64,000 nucleotides of DNA. Source: Cokeromyces recurvatus (Eukaryota > Mucoromycota > Mucoromycetes > Mucorales > Mucoraceae). A program made the translations under genes and the position numbers. Within the stretch, counting starts at the first letter, position 1; the number at the start of each line of letters is the position of its first letter. Below are positions 46,537 through 58,917 of this stretch, one piece after another. The stretch spans positions 124,001-188,000 of the forward strand of contig NW_026251417.1 in NCBI RefSeq assembly GCF_025118155.1. Reading direction: 5' to 3'. Below the pieces are notes generated by a model that was given only the letters and a program-made list of their open reading frames with translations, did not search any database and was not told where the DNA came from.

Positions 46537-47776
46537 TATAAAGTAAAAAGAAGTCGAATAATACGTTATGAATTCCATTATGCCATGTGTTATTATTTTC
46601 ATACTATAGAAGAGGTATTATAGCGATAGAAGCATAACTATTATTCACAAGATTATGCTGCTAATCGGCTTTATATTATTGTAGACCCCATAGCAGATTA
46701 AAAATTAACAACTCAGTAAATAAATTGTCACTAATACATATTATATTTTAAAGGAAACGTAAAGAACAAAAAAAATATAAGCTTATTCAATTATGTGTAA
46801 TCAGCTTTAAGAATAGAATATGTACATTATCAAATAAATTATGTTTCTAATAAGGATTCATTCGTTTTTAATTACCTCTGAGTGACATTATAGACATCTA
46901 CTAAATTAGCAAGTATACTATAGAAGCCACTATATGCATGTTTATTTAGAATGAATCTGAATCATTCATTCTTTTGAAGTAATTATAGGCTTTAGAAAGT
47001 AAAGGCAAAAAATGTCCCTCTCTTTGTGTGTGTGTGTGTGTGTGTGTCTTTTCTTTCAATTCAAATGAAGAAAGGATTGTTCATAAATTAATTATTATCT
47101 ACAAATAAGGATACTGAAAATTAAACAAGTTGCAGAAAGTAACTTTTTGCTTATAGTCTTATAGAATAAACATTTAAAATATTATGTTTTTTCATAAATT
47201 AGTTGTACATTCCCGGAATAATAATAATAAAGCTTTGCACAAATCCTTATATTGGCGAAACAAAGTCAAATAACATGATAGAGAATTTCAGAGCTATGCT
47301 TTATTTTCCCCTTTTTTTTCATATTTTTCTGCCTAGACATGTATTTCCTTTTTTTGGGAGGGGAAGAAAAGAGATACAAGAATATATAAATAAAGATAAT
47401 AAAAGATGATGAAATATATAATAAGATATAATTATAAGCGGTACCATGGACAGGTATCTATTATTATTATTTTTTGACTTTGCTTTGCCAACATGAGGAT
47501 TGTTTATCGTACCTGAATCAATCCTGAATAAGGTTTCGTTGGTTAGTTGTATAATAGGATATTTCAAAAAGAATTCGAGTTTAAACTTCAATTTGCATAT
47601 ATTTATATACATATTTTACAATTTGAATGGAATACTATTGTTGAAAAGCTTTAGTGTCTAAAGCGGGGTTGTACTAAGTGTACTTTAAATAGCAGGATGC
47701 CCATATCTTATTTTTTCACATGATGAATTTAACCTAATTTGACAAAGTGGATGGTCGAAGAAAGATGACTAAATCA

Positions 47777-47821
<45 letters not shown>

Positions 47822-47937
47822 ATAAACTAGCAATAAAGTAAGATCTGATAGTAGTTTTGTTCTTCAAAGACTTTAATCTGTGTTTCTTTCGGTTCTTAGA
47901 AGTAGATAGTAACATGCTTGAGAATTAACTTTGATGA

Positions 47938-48640
47938 GTCGTGATAATGGGAAAGAGTATCTTCAAATCGGAGTCGGCCGATATCCAATTGTGGATTTGT
48001 CATAGCTGTCAAACATAATAATGCTATTATCTTTAGCTACAAAATCAAATAAAGATAAGGCCTTAGAGTCTGCTTAAGTGGATATGATAAATGTAATCAT
48101 CTTATTAGTATCACCAATATTTCCAATTGCTGAGTAGTTGGAATTCTCTATACTGTGTTGATTTACTAACGATTTTTTCTCTAAATATATCTTACGAAAA
48201 GCAGATAACATAAACGAACACAATGTGACCCAAATATCGCTTATAATATCTCTATTAAGATATCAGATTCTAAAGGAGTATATAATTATAAGGAAAAAAA
48301 AATAGTAGTGAAAGACTAACAAAATTAATAAGACTAGAGCAATAGTTCTAATAAACAATCATTTTTATTTATGATTTTAAATGATGAGTATTTATACAAG
48401 ACTATCTGAGATCAGAGAAGAGGAATTCAAAAGGTATTAGTCACGACCAAGTAATATTTAGCATTATTAGATGAAGTGTGCAATGTTATTTCTTCATTAG
48501 ATACTATTCATCTGGGGTTAAATGAAGGGAAATCAATTTTGATAATCAAAGAGGGTAAAAACTAACTAGAAGTGATAGGATAGACTTCTTTAACAAATTA
48601 TCACATCATATATGTTTTGCATCTTGTATTCATTATAAGA
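47938..48640 (+). pseudogene. Unidentified decayed coding sequence
   Basis: One frame from 47938 reads SRDNGKEYLQIGVGRYPIVD, then after a TAG LSNIIMLLSLATKSNKDKAL and, after a TAA, VDMINVIILLVSPIFPIAE. Around 48437-48560 a second stretch gives YLALLDEVCNVISSLDTIHL then GLNEGKSILIIKEGKN with few stops. These long runs of balanced amino-acid composition are unlike surrounding noise, and local GC is higher at 47960-48000. The family is not recognised. It is interrupted by several stops, so it is a relic if it was ever a gene. Confidence 0.35.
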
Positions 48641-49196
48641 GAAAAAAATCTTTTTCAGGTCAACTTTTTCTTTTAATGAATACATCAAAGTAACGTGGTG
48701 ACAGAATATCATTCAATCGCGTCTTTTTCCCTTGGCAATTATCAAAAGTATGCTACTTGAATTTGACAAAGTATACATAAAAATAGTATCGTACATAGCC
48801 TTATCTCTTTGTCATATCGAATTCAATTACATCTATTTAAATGCATTTTTTTTTCAATTCGCTTTCATTTTCTTTGGGGACATATTTTATGAAAAGTTAA
48901 CGATTTTTTGTCTTGGTAATTCGCCTATCGATGCGACTTTTTATCTGTTTATTTATTTATATGTATATTTTTTTTCAGGAACATATTTTTTTTTGCAGTA
49001 ACTTTTATAAGTTCTATAGATGATTATATATATGATTGATCTTATTTTTGCAAATATACGAGCTTAGAACTGATATTATCAAACAGTATATATTTCTCCG
49101 TGAAAAAAAAAGACAATTCACTTTAATAGAAAACAACTACTTTTTGAAAATCCTTATATGATCCCTAATCTTTAACAATATTTAAACAACTTGTTC

Positions 49197-49230
<34 letters not shown>

Positions 49231-50582
49231 ATTGCCAGTATTATCCCCTTCTTGAGTTATTCTTACATACGATCTCATTATGAAATTATATATCAAAAGT
49301 AAGGGCTAAATAATATACTCCTGATATTTTTTATCCTTTTTTTTTCTCCTCTTTAAAGCATGTAATAAAGGTTTATCAATATGAATGGTCGGAAGTAGTC
49401 TGTCATATTTATCAAGACATGTGCCTCTCCTAAAAAAAAAAAAGATAAAAAAAAGGGTGGGGATAAAAGCACGATAATATAGTTTATTATTAAAGGTTTA
49501 GGTTTTTGGTTAAAGCCACCATGCCATTTAGAAAAAAAAAAAAAAAAAGGAGGCAATTTTAACAGCAATCTTTAATTAATCTCCTATAATAAAAAAGAGA
49601 AAATGTGTTTCAATTATATCTTTATTGCTGTGCTACATCTGTCGAATTGATTTTCAAAGGGAGTAACAAAGAATACTTGAACAATCATAAAGATGATAAG
49701 ATTTTTTCTAGTTTTCATAAATATATTTATATTTAAAGATATGTATTAAAAAGATAAGATTATCAAACTAAGGAATTATACTTCATATCTGATCAAAGGA
49801 AAATAGAAGAAGATTGTAAGTTTGCAATTTGTTATTCTCAATACTAGGCTTGACCAATATATTATTTATAGGTCTTGTTTGACGAATTTTTATAATTTTA
49901 GAATAACTAAGATCTATTACAAAAACTACCACGGTCATCAAAGAAAGAAAAAAAAAAATTCTATTAATAAAAATATTCATATCTTTGTTAATGGAAGTTA
50001 AAGTAAGAAATAAATAAAGGAAATGTAGGTATATCCTAGCAACAAACTGAATTAAGGTGCATTAATTAATATACGATTTTCTTAATAAAGACATTCAAAC
50101 AAGAAACTATTTTTTTTATCTCAAACAAAATGTGGGCTAGACACGGTCTATCGAGCATTCTTTTCTTTCTACAATAAAATAAACGTGTTACAATGAAACT
50201 AATGGTTCCTTTCAGCTGGATAAAAACTTATGTCATAACAATGGAACTAAGAATAAAGAAGAACATCTAAACTCTTTTCTAACTCGGTGTATGCTGTTTC
50301 CCCTCTTTTAAAATAGATAGATGACTCTTTTATCATCTTAAAAAATACTAGCAAATTTCAGGGAAGCAACTTGATTAAATAAATAATGAACTCAGACATA
50401 TTTTCACTGTGGCAGTATTACTAACATATTTTGTTTTGTGACATATGACCAATTCCTTGAGAGGAAGGAATCTTATTATTATAAATATTAATATTAATTC
50501 ATAGCCACCAATTTTAGCTACTTTTAATTAAATCGTTGGACCAATTTTTTTTAAAAAAAAAATTAGACAAAGAAATGAACCC

Positions 50583-50790
50583 GTGGTAGTAATAGTAGTC
50601 ATAGTAGTAGTGGTAGTAGTCATAGTAATAGTCATAGTAATAGTAATTATAGTAGTGGTAGTGGTAGCGATAGTGGCAGTGGTAGTAATAGCAATAGTAG
50701 TAGTAGTAGTAGTTGTTGTTGTTGTTGTTATTATTATTATTATTATTATTACTATTATTATTATTATTATTGTTGTTGTCGTTGTTGTAT
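50583..50790. repeat. Compound trinucleotide array (GTA/GTT/ATT)n
   Basis: About 200 bases of RTN-type trinucleotides (AGTAGT, then GTTGTT, then ATTATT). Read on the plus strand it is an open frame of Val/Ile only, which is an artefact of the repeat. Confidence 0.85.
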
Positions 50791-51256
50791 TAATAATTTA
50801 ATTAAGATTAATTCTTTTCTTGTTATTAAATGAACTTTAATAGTAGTGACTATTAAAAAAGGGAATTTTTTTTCTTTTATTTTGTTTTCTTCTCCCTTGT
50901 ATTATAATAATAATAATAGTCAAACTGACAACAATAATCTAAAAATAATCTCTTCTACACTTCTTCTTATACAAATATACAAAGGGGGGACATGATGATA
51001 TACATATTAGGAGCTTATATAAACAAAGAAATATATATTTTAATTAACATATTCAATTTTGATTGGATAAAAACTAATTAATGAAAAACTTTCCCTCCGT
51101 TTTGAACCGGCATTTTAATAATTAAATAAATAATAATGATATAAAAATGATTTCTCAAACTTAATAATTCTTTTTTTTTTTTTAATAATAATTATATATA
51201 CTTTTTTTTTATCTTTTTTTTTATTTTTATTTTTTTTTTTTATTATTAGTAGTATT

Positions 51257-52165
51257 ATGAATAATAACAGATTAGCATCACTTTCACCTATAAGTTCAAC
51301 TTCAAGTACATTAGCAAGTCGTAGAAGAAGAAATAATAAGAATTTATCGCTTTGTCTTTCTTCAGAAACTACCAACAACATGATTACGGAAACAAAACAT
51401 GTGTTTATAGAAAAGCAACGTAAAGATGATGTCAATGCATATCTTTCAGGTCCTGCAAAAATCATGCCTTATCTTTACTTGGGATCTGAAATGAATTCAT
51501 TGGATTTGAATCTTTTGAAAGAGTTACGCGTACAATCTATCTTGAATGTTGCTGCTGAAGTAAATAATCCTTATGAATCTATGGACCATCATATCAATAA
51601 AGAAAATCCATTTTCTTTTTCAAACACGCTTACTTATCAAAAGTTACCATGGCAACATAATCAAGACAATCTGGTTGTAGAATTAGCAAAGGCAATTGAT
51701 ATCATTGATCGTGCAAGAGCTGCAGAACAAACGATTCTTGTTCATTGTCAATGTGGTGTAGCACGTTCTGCAACTGTCATTATTGCATACGTCATGAAGA
51801 CACTTCATTTACCTCTTCAAGAAGCCTATAACCATGTTAAAGCATTAGCACCTCCTATTAGTCCTAATTTAGGATTATTGTTTCAATTAAGAGAATTTGA
51901 ACAAACTTTACTATTAGCAAATAACGATGATTCAACACATATCAAAAATATACCAAAGAATGGGATTCCATTATTGTCACACACCTCTTCATTTTGTACT
52001 CTAAAGCGAGAATTACGATCTTCTACAAAATCTATTTTTAAATCAACAATAAAACAATTGGATAATAATAATAGTAACACGAATTCAACCACAAATGACA
52101 CGAATTGGTGGAAAAATGATAATAGAAGAATTTCCTTGGATAATACAGCAACTGCTGCTTGTTAA
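51257..52165 (+). CDS. Dual-specificity protein phosphatase (MAPK-phosphatase type)
   Basis: Intronless, 302 residues. A Ser-rich, basic N-terminus (about 60 residues, RRRRNNKN) precedes a DSP catalytic domain starting AKIMPYLYLGSEMNSLDLNL. The P-loop is VHCQCGVARSATVIIAYVM, with the nucleophilic Cys and the invariant Arg of HCX5RS. A plausible general-acid Asp sits in WQHNQDNLV. The helix LQEAYNHVKALAPPISPN matches the conserved DSP sequence after the P-loop. The C-terminal 90 residues are Asn/Ser/Thr-rich. By family, such proteins dephosphorylate MAP kinases (compare fission-yeast Pmp1 and budding-yeast Msg5); the specific kinase cannot be deduced. The 3' end faces the convergent binding-protein-like gene about 450 bases away. 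Confidence 0.92.
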   Translation: MNNNRLASLSPISSTSSTLASRRRRNNKNLSLCLSSETTNNMITETKHVFIEKQRKDDVNAYLSGPAKIMPYLYLGSEMNSLDLNLLKELRVQSILNVAAEVNNPYESMDHHINKENPFSFSNTLTYQKLPWQHNQDNLVVELAKAIDIIDRARAAEQTILVHCQCGVARSATVIIAYVMKTLHLPLQEAYNHVKALAPPISPNLGLLFQLREFEQTLLLANNDDSTHIKNIPKNGIPLLSHTSSFCTLKRELRSSTKSIFKSTIKQLDNNNSNTNSTTNDTNWWKNDNRRISLDNTATAAC

Positions 52166-52612
52166 ATATTATGTAATTATTTCTATTGTATACAAGAATA
52201 TGTTTGTAAACATATCCTATTCTTTCCTTTTTCTCTTTTTTTTTTTTTTTTTTTTTTGAAAAAGAACAAAAAAAAAAGATGTACATATTATCAAAAGAAA
52301 AATACCATTTACCTCCTAACTCTTTATACATACATCCCTACATACGTACATACATTCATATATGTATAAATATTTATATATACACTCACTCGCTCACTCA
52401 CTCATACATACATACATACATACATTTGTACTCCTCATAACCTATCCTCAATCTTCTTTTATCATTATTACCATACCGTTTTAATTTTAATCATGTAGAA
52501 TATAGATAGAATTAATATACACTTGTTTTTTTTTCTTTTCTTTTTTTTTAAAAAAAAAAATGGATTTTCAAATAAATTTATTATTAGCAGTAAAAAGATC
52601 ATTTATGAAGGT
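52166..52612. other. Convergent intergenic region with tetranucleotide repeats
   Basis: 3' UTRs of two convergent genes. Poly(T) at 52238-52257; ACTC and ACAT repeats at 52384-52425; poly(A) at 52550-52560. No coding signal. Confidence 0.5.
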
Positions 52613-53028
52613 TTAAAGTTCATTCATTTTGTAAAATTGATGTCTATGTCTGTTTCGACGATATCTTCTGAAGAACCAAAAAGCAGCCAAGAGAATGAAA
52701 ATAAAACAGAGAATTGTACCGAGAGAGATACCTGCTTTCTCTCCTTTGGATAAATGATCTTGAATAAAGGTACTATTTGAGCTCAACGTACATTGAGATT
52801 GTGCAAATGCATTAGAGGCGATATCCTGACATCCACCATAGATATCCACCGTCATCGTTCGACGTGTTTCATTGAGTGTATTAAAAGCTGTTAACCATAT
52901 AGGGAACAAATGATTAGAAGCAATATTAAAATCAGGATTCAAAAGCTTGATTAATTCAAGTAAAACAAGATCAGGACGTGCAGCGGCTCTTTGTGTCCAA
53001 TCTATCCAGAAAAAAAAAAGGGGATGTA

Positions 53029-53059
<31 letters not shown>

Positions 53060-54044
53060 GTGTGTGTGTATGTATGTGATGAAAAAAAAAATAGGTAGGT
53101 TAGACTCTATCCCTTTTTCTCTTTTCTTTTATTATTATCATATTACCTGAAATATGATTCTTACTGACAAGCCCATTCATAGAATAAACTTTATGATTGA
53201 CAATGGCAGGGACTTGTCTGATACGAGATTGAATACTATCGTTTTTAGTAAAATAAAGTGCATTGCCATTTAACCATGTAGAATAGTCGATCTCTATAGA
53301 ACTAGTATCAATAATATATTCTGCTCCATGCAAAGCATTCACTAAAGCTAATTGATCTATTGTTATATCTGTTTGAAAAGTGTCTCCTTGAGCGACATTT
53401 GTAGCCTCCAGATGGCCACCTTAATATATATATATATGTATACATATGTGTATTAGTTCTTGATGTAACGAAATCATATTTTTATATATACATATATTTT
53501 ACCTGCATCTTGAGTCAATTGAAAATAATAAAGGTCACTATGAACAGTATAAAGTTTGTTAGAAGGTGAATAGGTTGTCCAGGAGACTCCTTTACGGGAA
53601 GAGGTTTTCATATTTATCAAGTTGTGTTTATGACATTCATAATTATTTGAGATTTGGCTATAAATAGAAAATGCCTTGAGTTCCAAATCAAAAAATGCAC
53701 CAAGATAAAGTATCCAAGATGCTTTCTAATTTTGAAAAAAAAAAAAAAATAAGAATAAGAATGATACACAGACATGTAAACAATTATTTAGGTCTCTTGT
53801 TTGATTATTATCATCATCATTCTTTTATATTTACCTGAAGAGGTGTCAGGTTATTTTGATTTGCAGAGAAACTAACAAACATTGCACCAGAGTGAATAGA
53901 TGAAAAAGTAATATCAGGTGAAATAATATGTGTATCTTGAATACAAGGCGAAGTCATATTAACGGTTGCAGTCTTTGTCACATTATTTTGAAGTCCCAGT
54001 AACTTTGAATATAAATATATAGAATACAATTAAAATCTCTGAAT

Positions 54045-54088
<44 letters not shown>

Positions 54089-54542
54089 TGTTATTTCATA
54101 TAATTAGTTTACTTTACTTCAATAAAAGGTACAACTTGATATGAATCAGAATCTATACTAAACGTTTTTATAGGTATTTGAATGGTTGTTTCTATTGAGC
54201 ATTCTTCAGGTCGATCTTGGTTAAATCCTACCAAACAATAAGTCTTGGAAGTCATTTTATTTGTCACAATTTTATAATAATTTTTATATTCAATTGTAAA
54301 TCCATTTAAGGCATCTAAATAGATAGATAAATTATATGTAAAATGAAAGAGGATCCTCCCCTCTTTTTTTTTTTTCTTTATTATAAATAAGTATCACCTT
54401 CATGAACAGAAGTTTTAAAACTGTAATAATCATGATTTTTATCAAATATTTGATTTATTGTTGTAGTAGTTGAATTCTGTTGTTGTGCTCTAGTAAATGA
54501 AATGAGTGACGAAAATAGAAAGATAAAAGATAATAGCTTCAT
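52613..54542 (-). CDS. Membrane-anchored periplasmic-binding-protein-like protein
   Basis: ATG 54542 starts a signal peptide (MKLLSFIFLFSSLISFTRA). About seven exons follow, giving FTIEYKNYYKIVTNKM, QVVPFIE-LLGLQNNV, CIQDTHIISPDITFSSIHSG, KGVSWTTYSPSNKLYTVHSD, LTQDAGGHLEATNVA and VNHKVYSMNGLVSKNH, then DWTQRAAARPDLVLLELIKL. A transmembrane helix near the C-terminus (ISLGTILCFIFILLAAFWFF) and a basic cytosolic tail RRYRRNRHRHQF end the protein. The order of motifs is that of the bacterial FecB/BtuF-like metal-chelate binding fold as found in a few fungal and algal surface proteins. Many Asn-X-Ser/Thr sites fit an extracellular location. Ligand is unknown; siderophore or haem capture is an inference. 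Confidence 0.7.
53022..53071. repeat. (TATGTG)n microsatellite in an intron
   Basis: Hexanucleotide TATGTG repeats within an intron of the binding-protein-like gene (intron about 52999-53147). Confidence 0.75.
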
Positions 54543-54855
54543 AGTTGGGAAAGGAATGAAAAGAAAAAGGAAAGGAGTTTTGTTAAATAATGTATATTTA
54601 TTTTTAAAGAAAAAGAAAAGAGAGAGAAAAAAGAAATTATTCTTTAAAAGTGGTACTACTACTACTACAAATAATGTGAAAAACATTAGCTTGTCCAACG
54701 AGAAAATACTATAAAAAGCTCACAACCTTTATTTCATTACAAGCTTCTATACATATGTGTGTGTGTGTGTGTGTACATGAAGTAAAAATATGAATCGTTA
54801 ATATTATGTAATATATAATATCTTCCATGAGTAACACACTTTCTTTCCTTTTGTA

Positions 54856-57000
54856 TTAAGATGAATCCTTTATTTTACCGAATACTTTTTCATCGCTATA
54901 AACACAGTCATCTGGATCAACAGTTAAAAAAGTGATCAAGGTCTTTAAAAAGTCTTGTTCGTATTTAGAATTTTCAAAGATAGTTTTCAAGTCTGCAGAA
55001 GGACATCTTAGAAAACTTGGAGCAAATACCATAGCTAAATTGACTATATTCATTAATGTATGCTCTATAGCTGTTGGATCTGTAAAATCCTATACATATA
55101 TTAAAGTTAGTATTTAATGATTCATCATTCTATAGACATATATATTTTACTTGAAGAAAGCGAATCATATAAAGTGCAATACGTCGATTTATATCAGGTA
55201 ACAAATTAATTATTTCAATCGCCTTTACTTTATCATTAGCATGCTTAATACATGCATCATAAAATTCACTGGGAACTAAAGGATCTGCAAGATCACGTAA
55301 CCAATATTTTAAAAGAGATGCAGGTACATTTGGATCTTCAATACCAGTTGAATCATAATGATTATTTTCAATACGAATACGCTAAAAAAAAATGAAATGA
55401 ACTGGAATGAATGACTGTATGGCTTATTCATTCATAGACTAAGTATTACCAATTTAGTTACTGCATCTGCATCTCCTGGTACACGAAAGATACCTTCAGT
55501 CGTTTTCCCATTTAAGTGATGCACAGCATGCGTTAAGAAGGTAACAATTTTGGGTATTTTAAGTGTCGACTGATTTTTCCTTTCAAGTACCATAATAGAT
55601 TCTAAAGACTCACCAAAGACTGAAGGTTTAAAAGGAGCTTCCTAATAATAATAATAATAATGAGATTTACATGTAGACTCATTTTATCTATATTTCGTAC
55701 CATGGCTCTTTCTATTTCTGCTGCTGAAAGTATTTTTCCTCTTGCACCTTTAGTACAAATACGATTTAGTCTTCTAGTTACATATTGACTTAAGATATGA
55801 ATGTCTTGATTCTTATCTTGATGATATTGCTGAACAAAATGATGAAGATAAGATTCTAAATTCTTTGAAGGAGGAAATGTGATACTAATAACACAAAGTA
55901 TTTCCCAGCCTTTTCTAGCATTTTCACTATGGATATACATATATATATAAAAAAAAAGATGTTAATCCCGTCTTTCTATCATGATTTCTTTCTTTCTTTC
56001 TTTCTTTCTTTCTTTACATTTTAGGGTTCTTATTCAACTGCCTGCAGATTTGAACATAAATCTCATCACGCAAGTGCCCTTTTGTGATGCCACAACTTAA
56101 AATAGATTGTAAAGACTCGATAAAATTAAAATGACGAGGTCTTGGTCTATCATTCATCAAGACTTGTAAAATTTTGAAACATTTCAAGGCATCTTTGTCT
56201 GACGATGCTAATAATAAGGGTTGTTTAATTGAATCCTTTGTCCAACATAATAATTCTTTTATCGGTACAGCTCTTCTAAATAATCCCCTTTTATGTGTTG
56301 CAAAATATTTTTTTGCAAATCCATCGATAGCAAATTGATTGATTTCATGTTGTAAACTGGAAGGTAATGAACGCCTACATAAATAGAAATACATACGAGA
56401 TTATGATTTAAAGTGATATATATAATAAATAGATGTATTTACTTTGATTCTCCTATCTGATCCAGCAGATAAGTTGGAACTTGGTCATCATCTTCATCTT
56501 CTTCCTTGATACTTGTTTGACTGTTTAATGGATGCATAGATAAAGCAGCACCTAATTAAAAAAAATAGGGAAAGGACAAAAACCAAATGTTTATATTTAT
56601 AATGAAACATGAATTTATATCAATTACCAGAATTATTAATGGGTGTACTGAATCTCTTTATATTATGATTAAATGAAGATGGATAAAGACTTGCAAAGGC
56701 TGAACCTATAGAAGCTTTTGATTTAGATATGTGTGAACGTATCTCTGGTAACCCCAATATAGTATGTTGACTCAATCTTTTTTTATATGAAGAAAAGACA
56801 GATGTTGTTGACATCATCTTTTGCTGTTCTGCTACCATCTTTAATTCAAGTCCATCACTTTCTGATGCTGATCTCTGATGTCTCTTGGGTGGGATCCTTG
56901 AAGCATTTTCAAGATCAAATGATCGACTATGTCTTTTTGCTGTTTCATCTTGTACTAACGAGGAACCAGCCTCTTCAGTATTTTTAGCTATTGTAAACAT
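54856..57000 (-). CDS. MyTH4-RhoGAP protein
   Basis: GTPase-activating protein for Rho/Cdc42-type GTPases. The first exon (57000-56631) encodes a Ser/Arg-rich region (RIPPKRHQRSASESDGLELK). Next comes a MyTH4 domain: LLCWTKDSIKQPLLLASSDK, SILSCGITKGHLRDEIYVQI-CRQL and GWEILCVISITFPPSKNLES. The RhoGAP domain follows: VFGESLESIMV, HLNGKTTEGIFRVPGDADAV (arginine finger in GIFR), VPASLLKYWLRDLADPLVP, MNIVNLAMVFAPSFLRCP. About seven exons; the end is at 54856 (KIKDSS). The MyTH4 plus RhoGAP order is that of ARHGAP39/Vilse; the WW domains of the animal protein are not seen. The Rho-regulator genes BEM1/SCD2 and RhoGDI lie next on the plus strand. Confidence 0.92.
55985..56015. repeat. (TTTC)n microsatellite in an intron
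   Basis: Seven or eight TTTC units in an intron of the MyTH4-RhoGAP gene; on the coding strand this is a GAAA purine tract near the donor site. Confidence 0.75.
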
Positions 57001-57021
57001 AATACAATCTAATTCTTAACG

Positions 57022-57077
<56 letters not shown>

Positions 57078-58874
57078 ATAATCATTATTTTATTTTACCG
57101 TATTAATGCTTATACCGGGGATTCAAAAAAAATGGTTGATTTCTTTCAATCCTGTTACAGGTTTTCTTAGTCTGAAATAGGATACACATATGACGAACCA
57201 AATTGTGACGTGAGCTAAAAAAACAAATAAACAAATAAACAAACAAACAAATAGACAAATAAACAAATAAAATAAAATAAAAAGAAAAGAAAAAAGGCTT
57301 TGATAATAGAACAACTTTTACTCATACAGTAATAACGGAGTTGTATTTTAAATACAATCTATCTCTTGAACCATGTGTTCATACTCAATAGAATGAACGA
57401 GGACTCATATTGATATCAAATCAGTTCTCACGTGATTCTAATATTCTTGAATTCCAGATCAAAAAGAAAAAAAAAAAGACAGACAGAAAATTAATTAAAT
57501 AATTAATAATATACTTTCCAAACTCAAGCAACATTAACATATAGAGAAAAATTGGATTAATGCAACACAACTCTCATTGTTAAAAGATTTGGAAGAATAA
57601 ATAGATGATATTCAAATAAAGCACTCACAATAAAGTGTTTAAAAAGTTCCTAGAGAGAAAGGAAAAAAAAAAGAGCTTTTAGAGACTTTATGACTAAAGC
57701 TATTTCTTCTATATTCATATTATTTACTTTGTTCGGTAAATCGTATCTTTTTACAATTTTGAGTTTTGATACTTTCAAAGCTTATCTTATTGTTAACTAA
57801 AAAAAGAAAAATCAGCAGTTGTCAGGGAATTTATGCAGTAACAGTTCGTTATCTAATTTTATTATTTATTGATATAAAAGTTCACATTTTATGAAAGAAA
57901 AAAATAATTCATTCAATATAAATACGTTATTGATTCCTTCACTGTTGCTTAATTATAAAAGTTTTTTTTTCTCTAAAACCACTATATTAATAATGTGATT
58001 TTTCAAAAAAAAAAAAAACCCAAAAAAAAAAAATTCAGGGTCACTGTATCTGAATTTTAAAAAAAAAAAAAAGTTACCAAACGTTATTGTTGAATAAACA
58101 TGAGCAAATGATACATAAAAAATCATTACTTTATTACTCAAGAACATAATAATTCAGGCGAAAAGTAGAGCAACTTGTGTACAGAATGGTCAAAAATAAA
58201 GAAAGAGAGAGTATTATAAGTAAAAATCCCTTTTTAAGTAGCTTTGTGAAGTGAGAATGGAATGACTGATTTTATGAATCATGAAAAGACACCTTCTCTA
58301 TATTAACAAAGAGTGATTTCTTACTATCTATTTGTTAATACTAATTTTTCTCCTTTCCAAGACTGAATTAACAAGAGAAATCAGATTATCAAATATCGTT
58401 GTGATATTAATTCTATAACTGTAATAACTAGTGAAATATACATATATGCTTTGTTGATCCTTTTTATGTATTAAATTAACTACATAAATAAGTGAGAATA
58501 CGTAGTTTATGCTTGTTGTTTTCTAAATAGCGTCTAGTTTTTAATAATATCTAAATACCTATACAAGTAGGATCAACTACTTTAGTTAGAATAACCAAGA
58601 TGCATCAACATAGATAAAGTTAAAGAATAAATTATATATTAGTGTAATACTTGATTTGATTACATTCATCTTCTTTTCTATTACTCAGACTTATTTAATA
58701 AAGTATTATTATGTAAAAAGAGAGAGAGAGAGACAGAGTTAATTCTCATATTTATTCCATCTTCTGAATCAAGAGTAATTGTTAATCAAAGTTCAGAAGA
58801 AGGGTTGCTGCTGAATTAAAATTAGTTTCCAAATAAAATAAACAATATTAACTTTGGTTACACTAAGGAAAGAG

Positions 58875-58917
<43 letters not shown>

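Larger units (their letters stand above)
43755..51256. other. Gene desert between the high-GC ORF and the phosphatase gene
   Basis: About 7.5 kb of very AT-rich DNA without an intact gene. It contains poly(T) at 43959-43984, 45301-45319 and 47779-47817, (GT)n at 46492-46530 and 47025-47047, poly(A) at 49201-49229, the trinucleotide array at 50583-50790, and broken coding-like sequence at 45489-45690 and 47938-48640 (listed separately). The minus-strand frame 49783-49980 begins with a signal-like hydrophobic stretch but lacks support. Confidence 0.6.

Noticed and set aside
47203..47409. 68-codon plus-strand ORF and its overlapping minus-strand ORF
   Set aside because: Both frames are low-complexity, with no motif and no sign of purifying selection visible from a single sequence.
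49783..49980. Minus-strand ORF with a signal-peptide-like start
   Set aside because: Only 65 codons, no downstream exon with protein-like sequence, and it lies in AT-rich desert where Phe/Ile-rich frames arise by chance.
50583..50801. 72-residue open frame of almost pure Val and Ile
   Set aside because: It is the translation of a trinucleotide microsatellite and has no start context or family.
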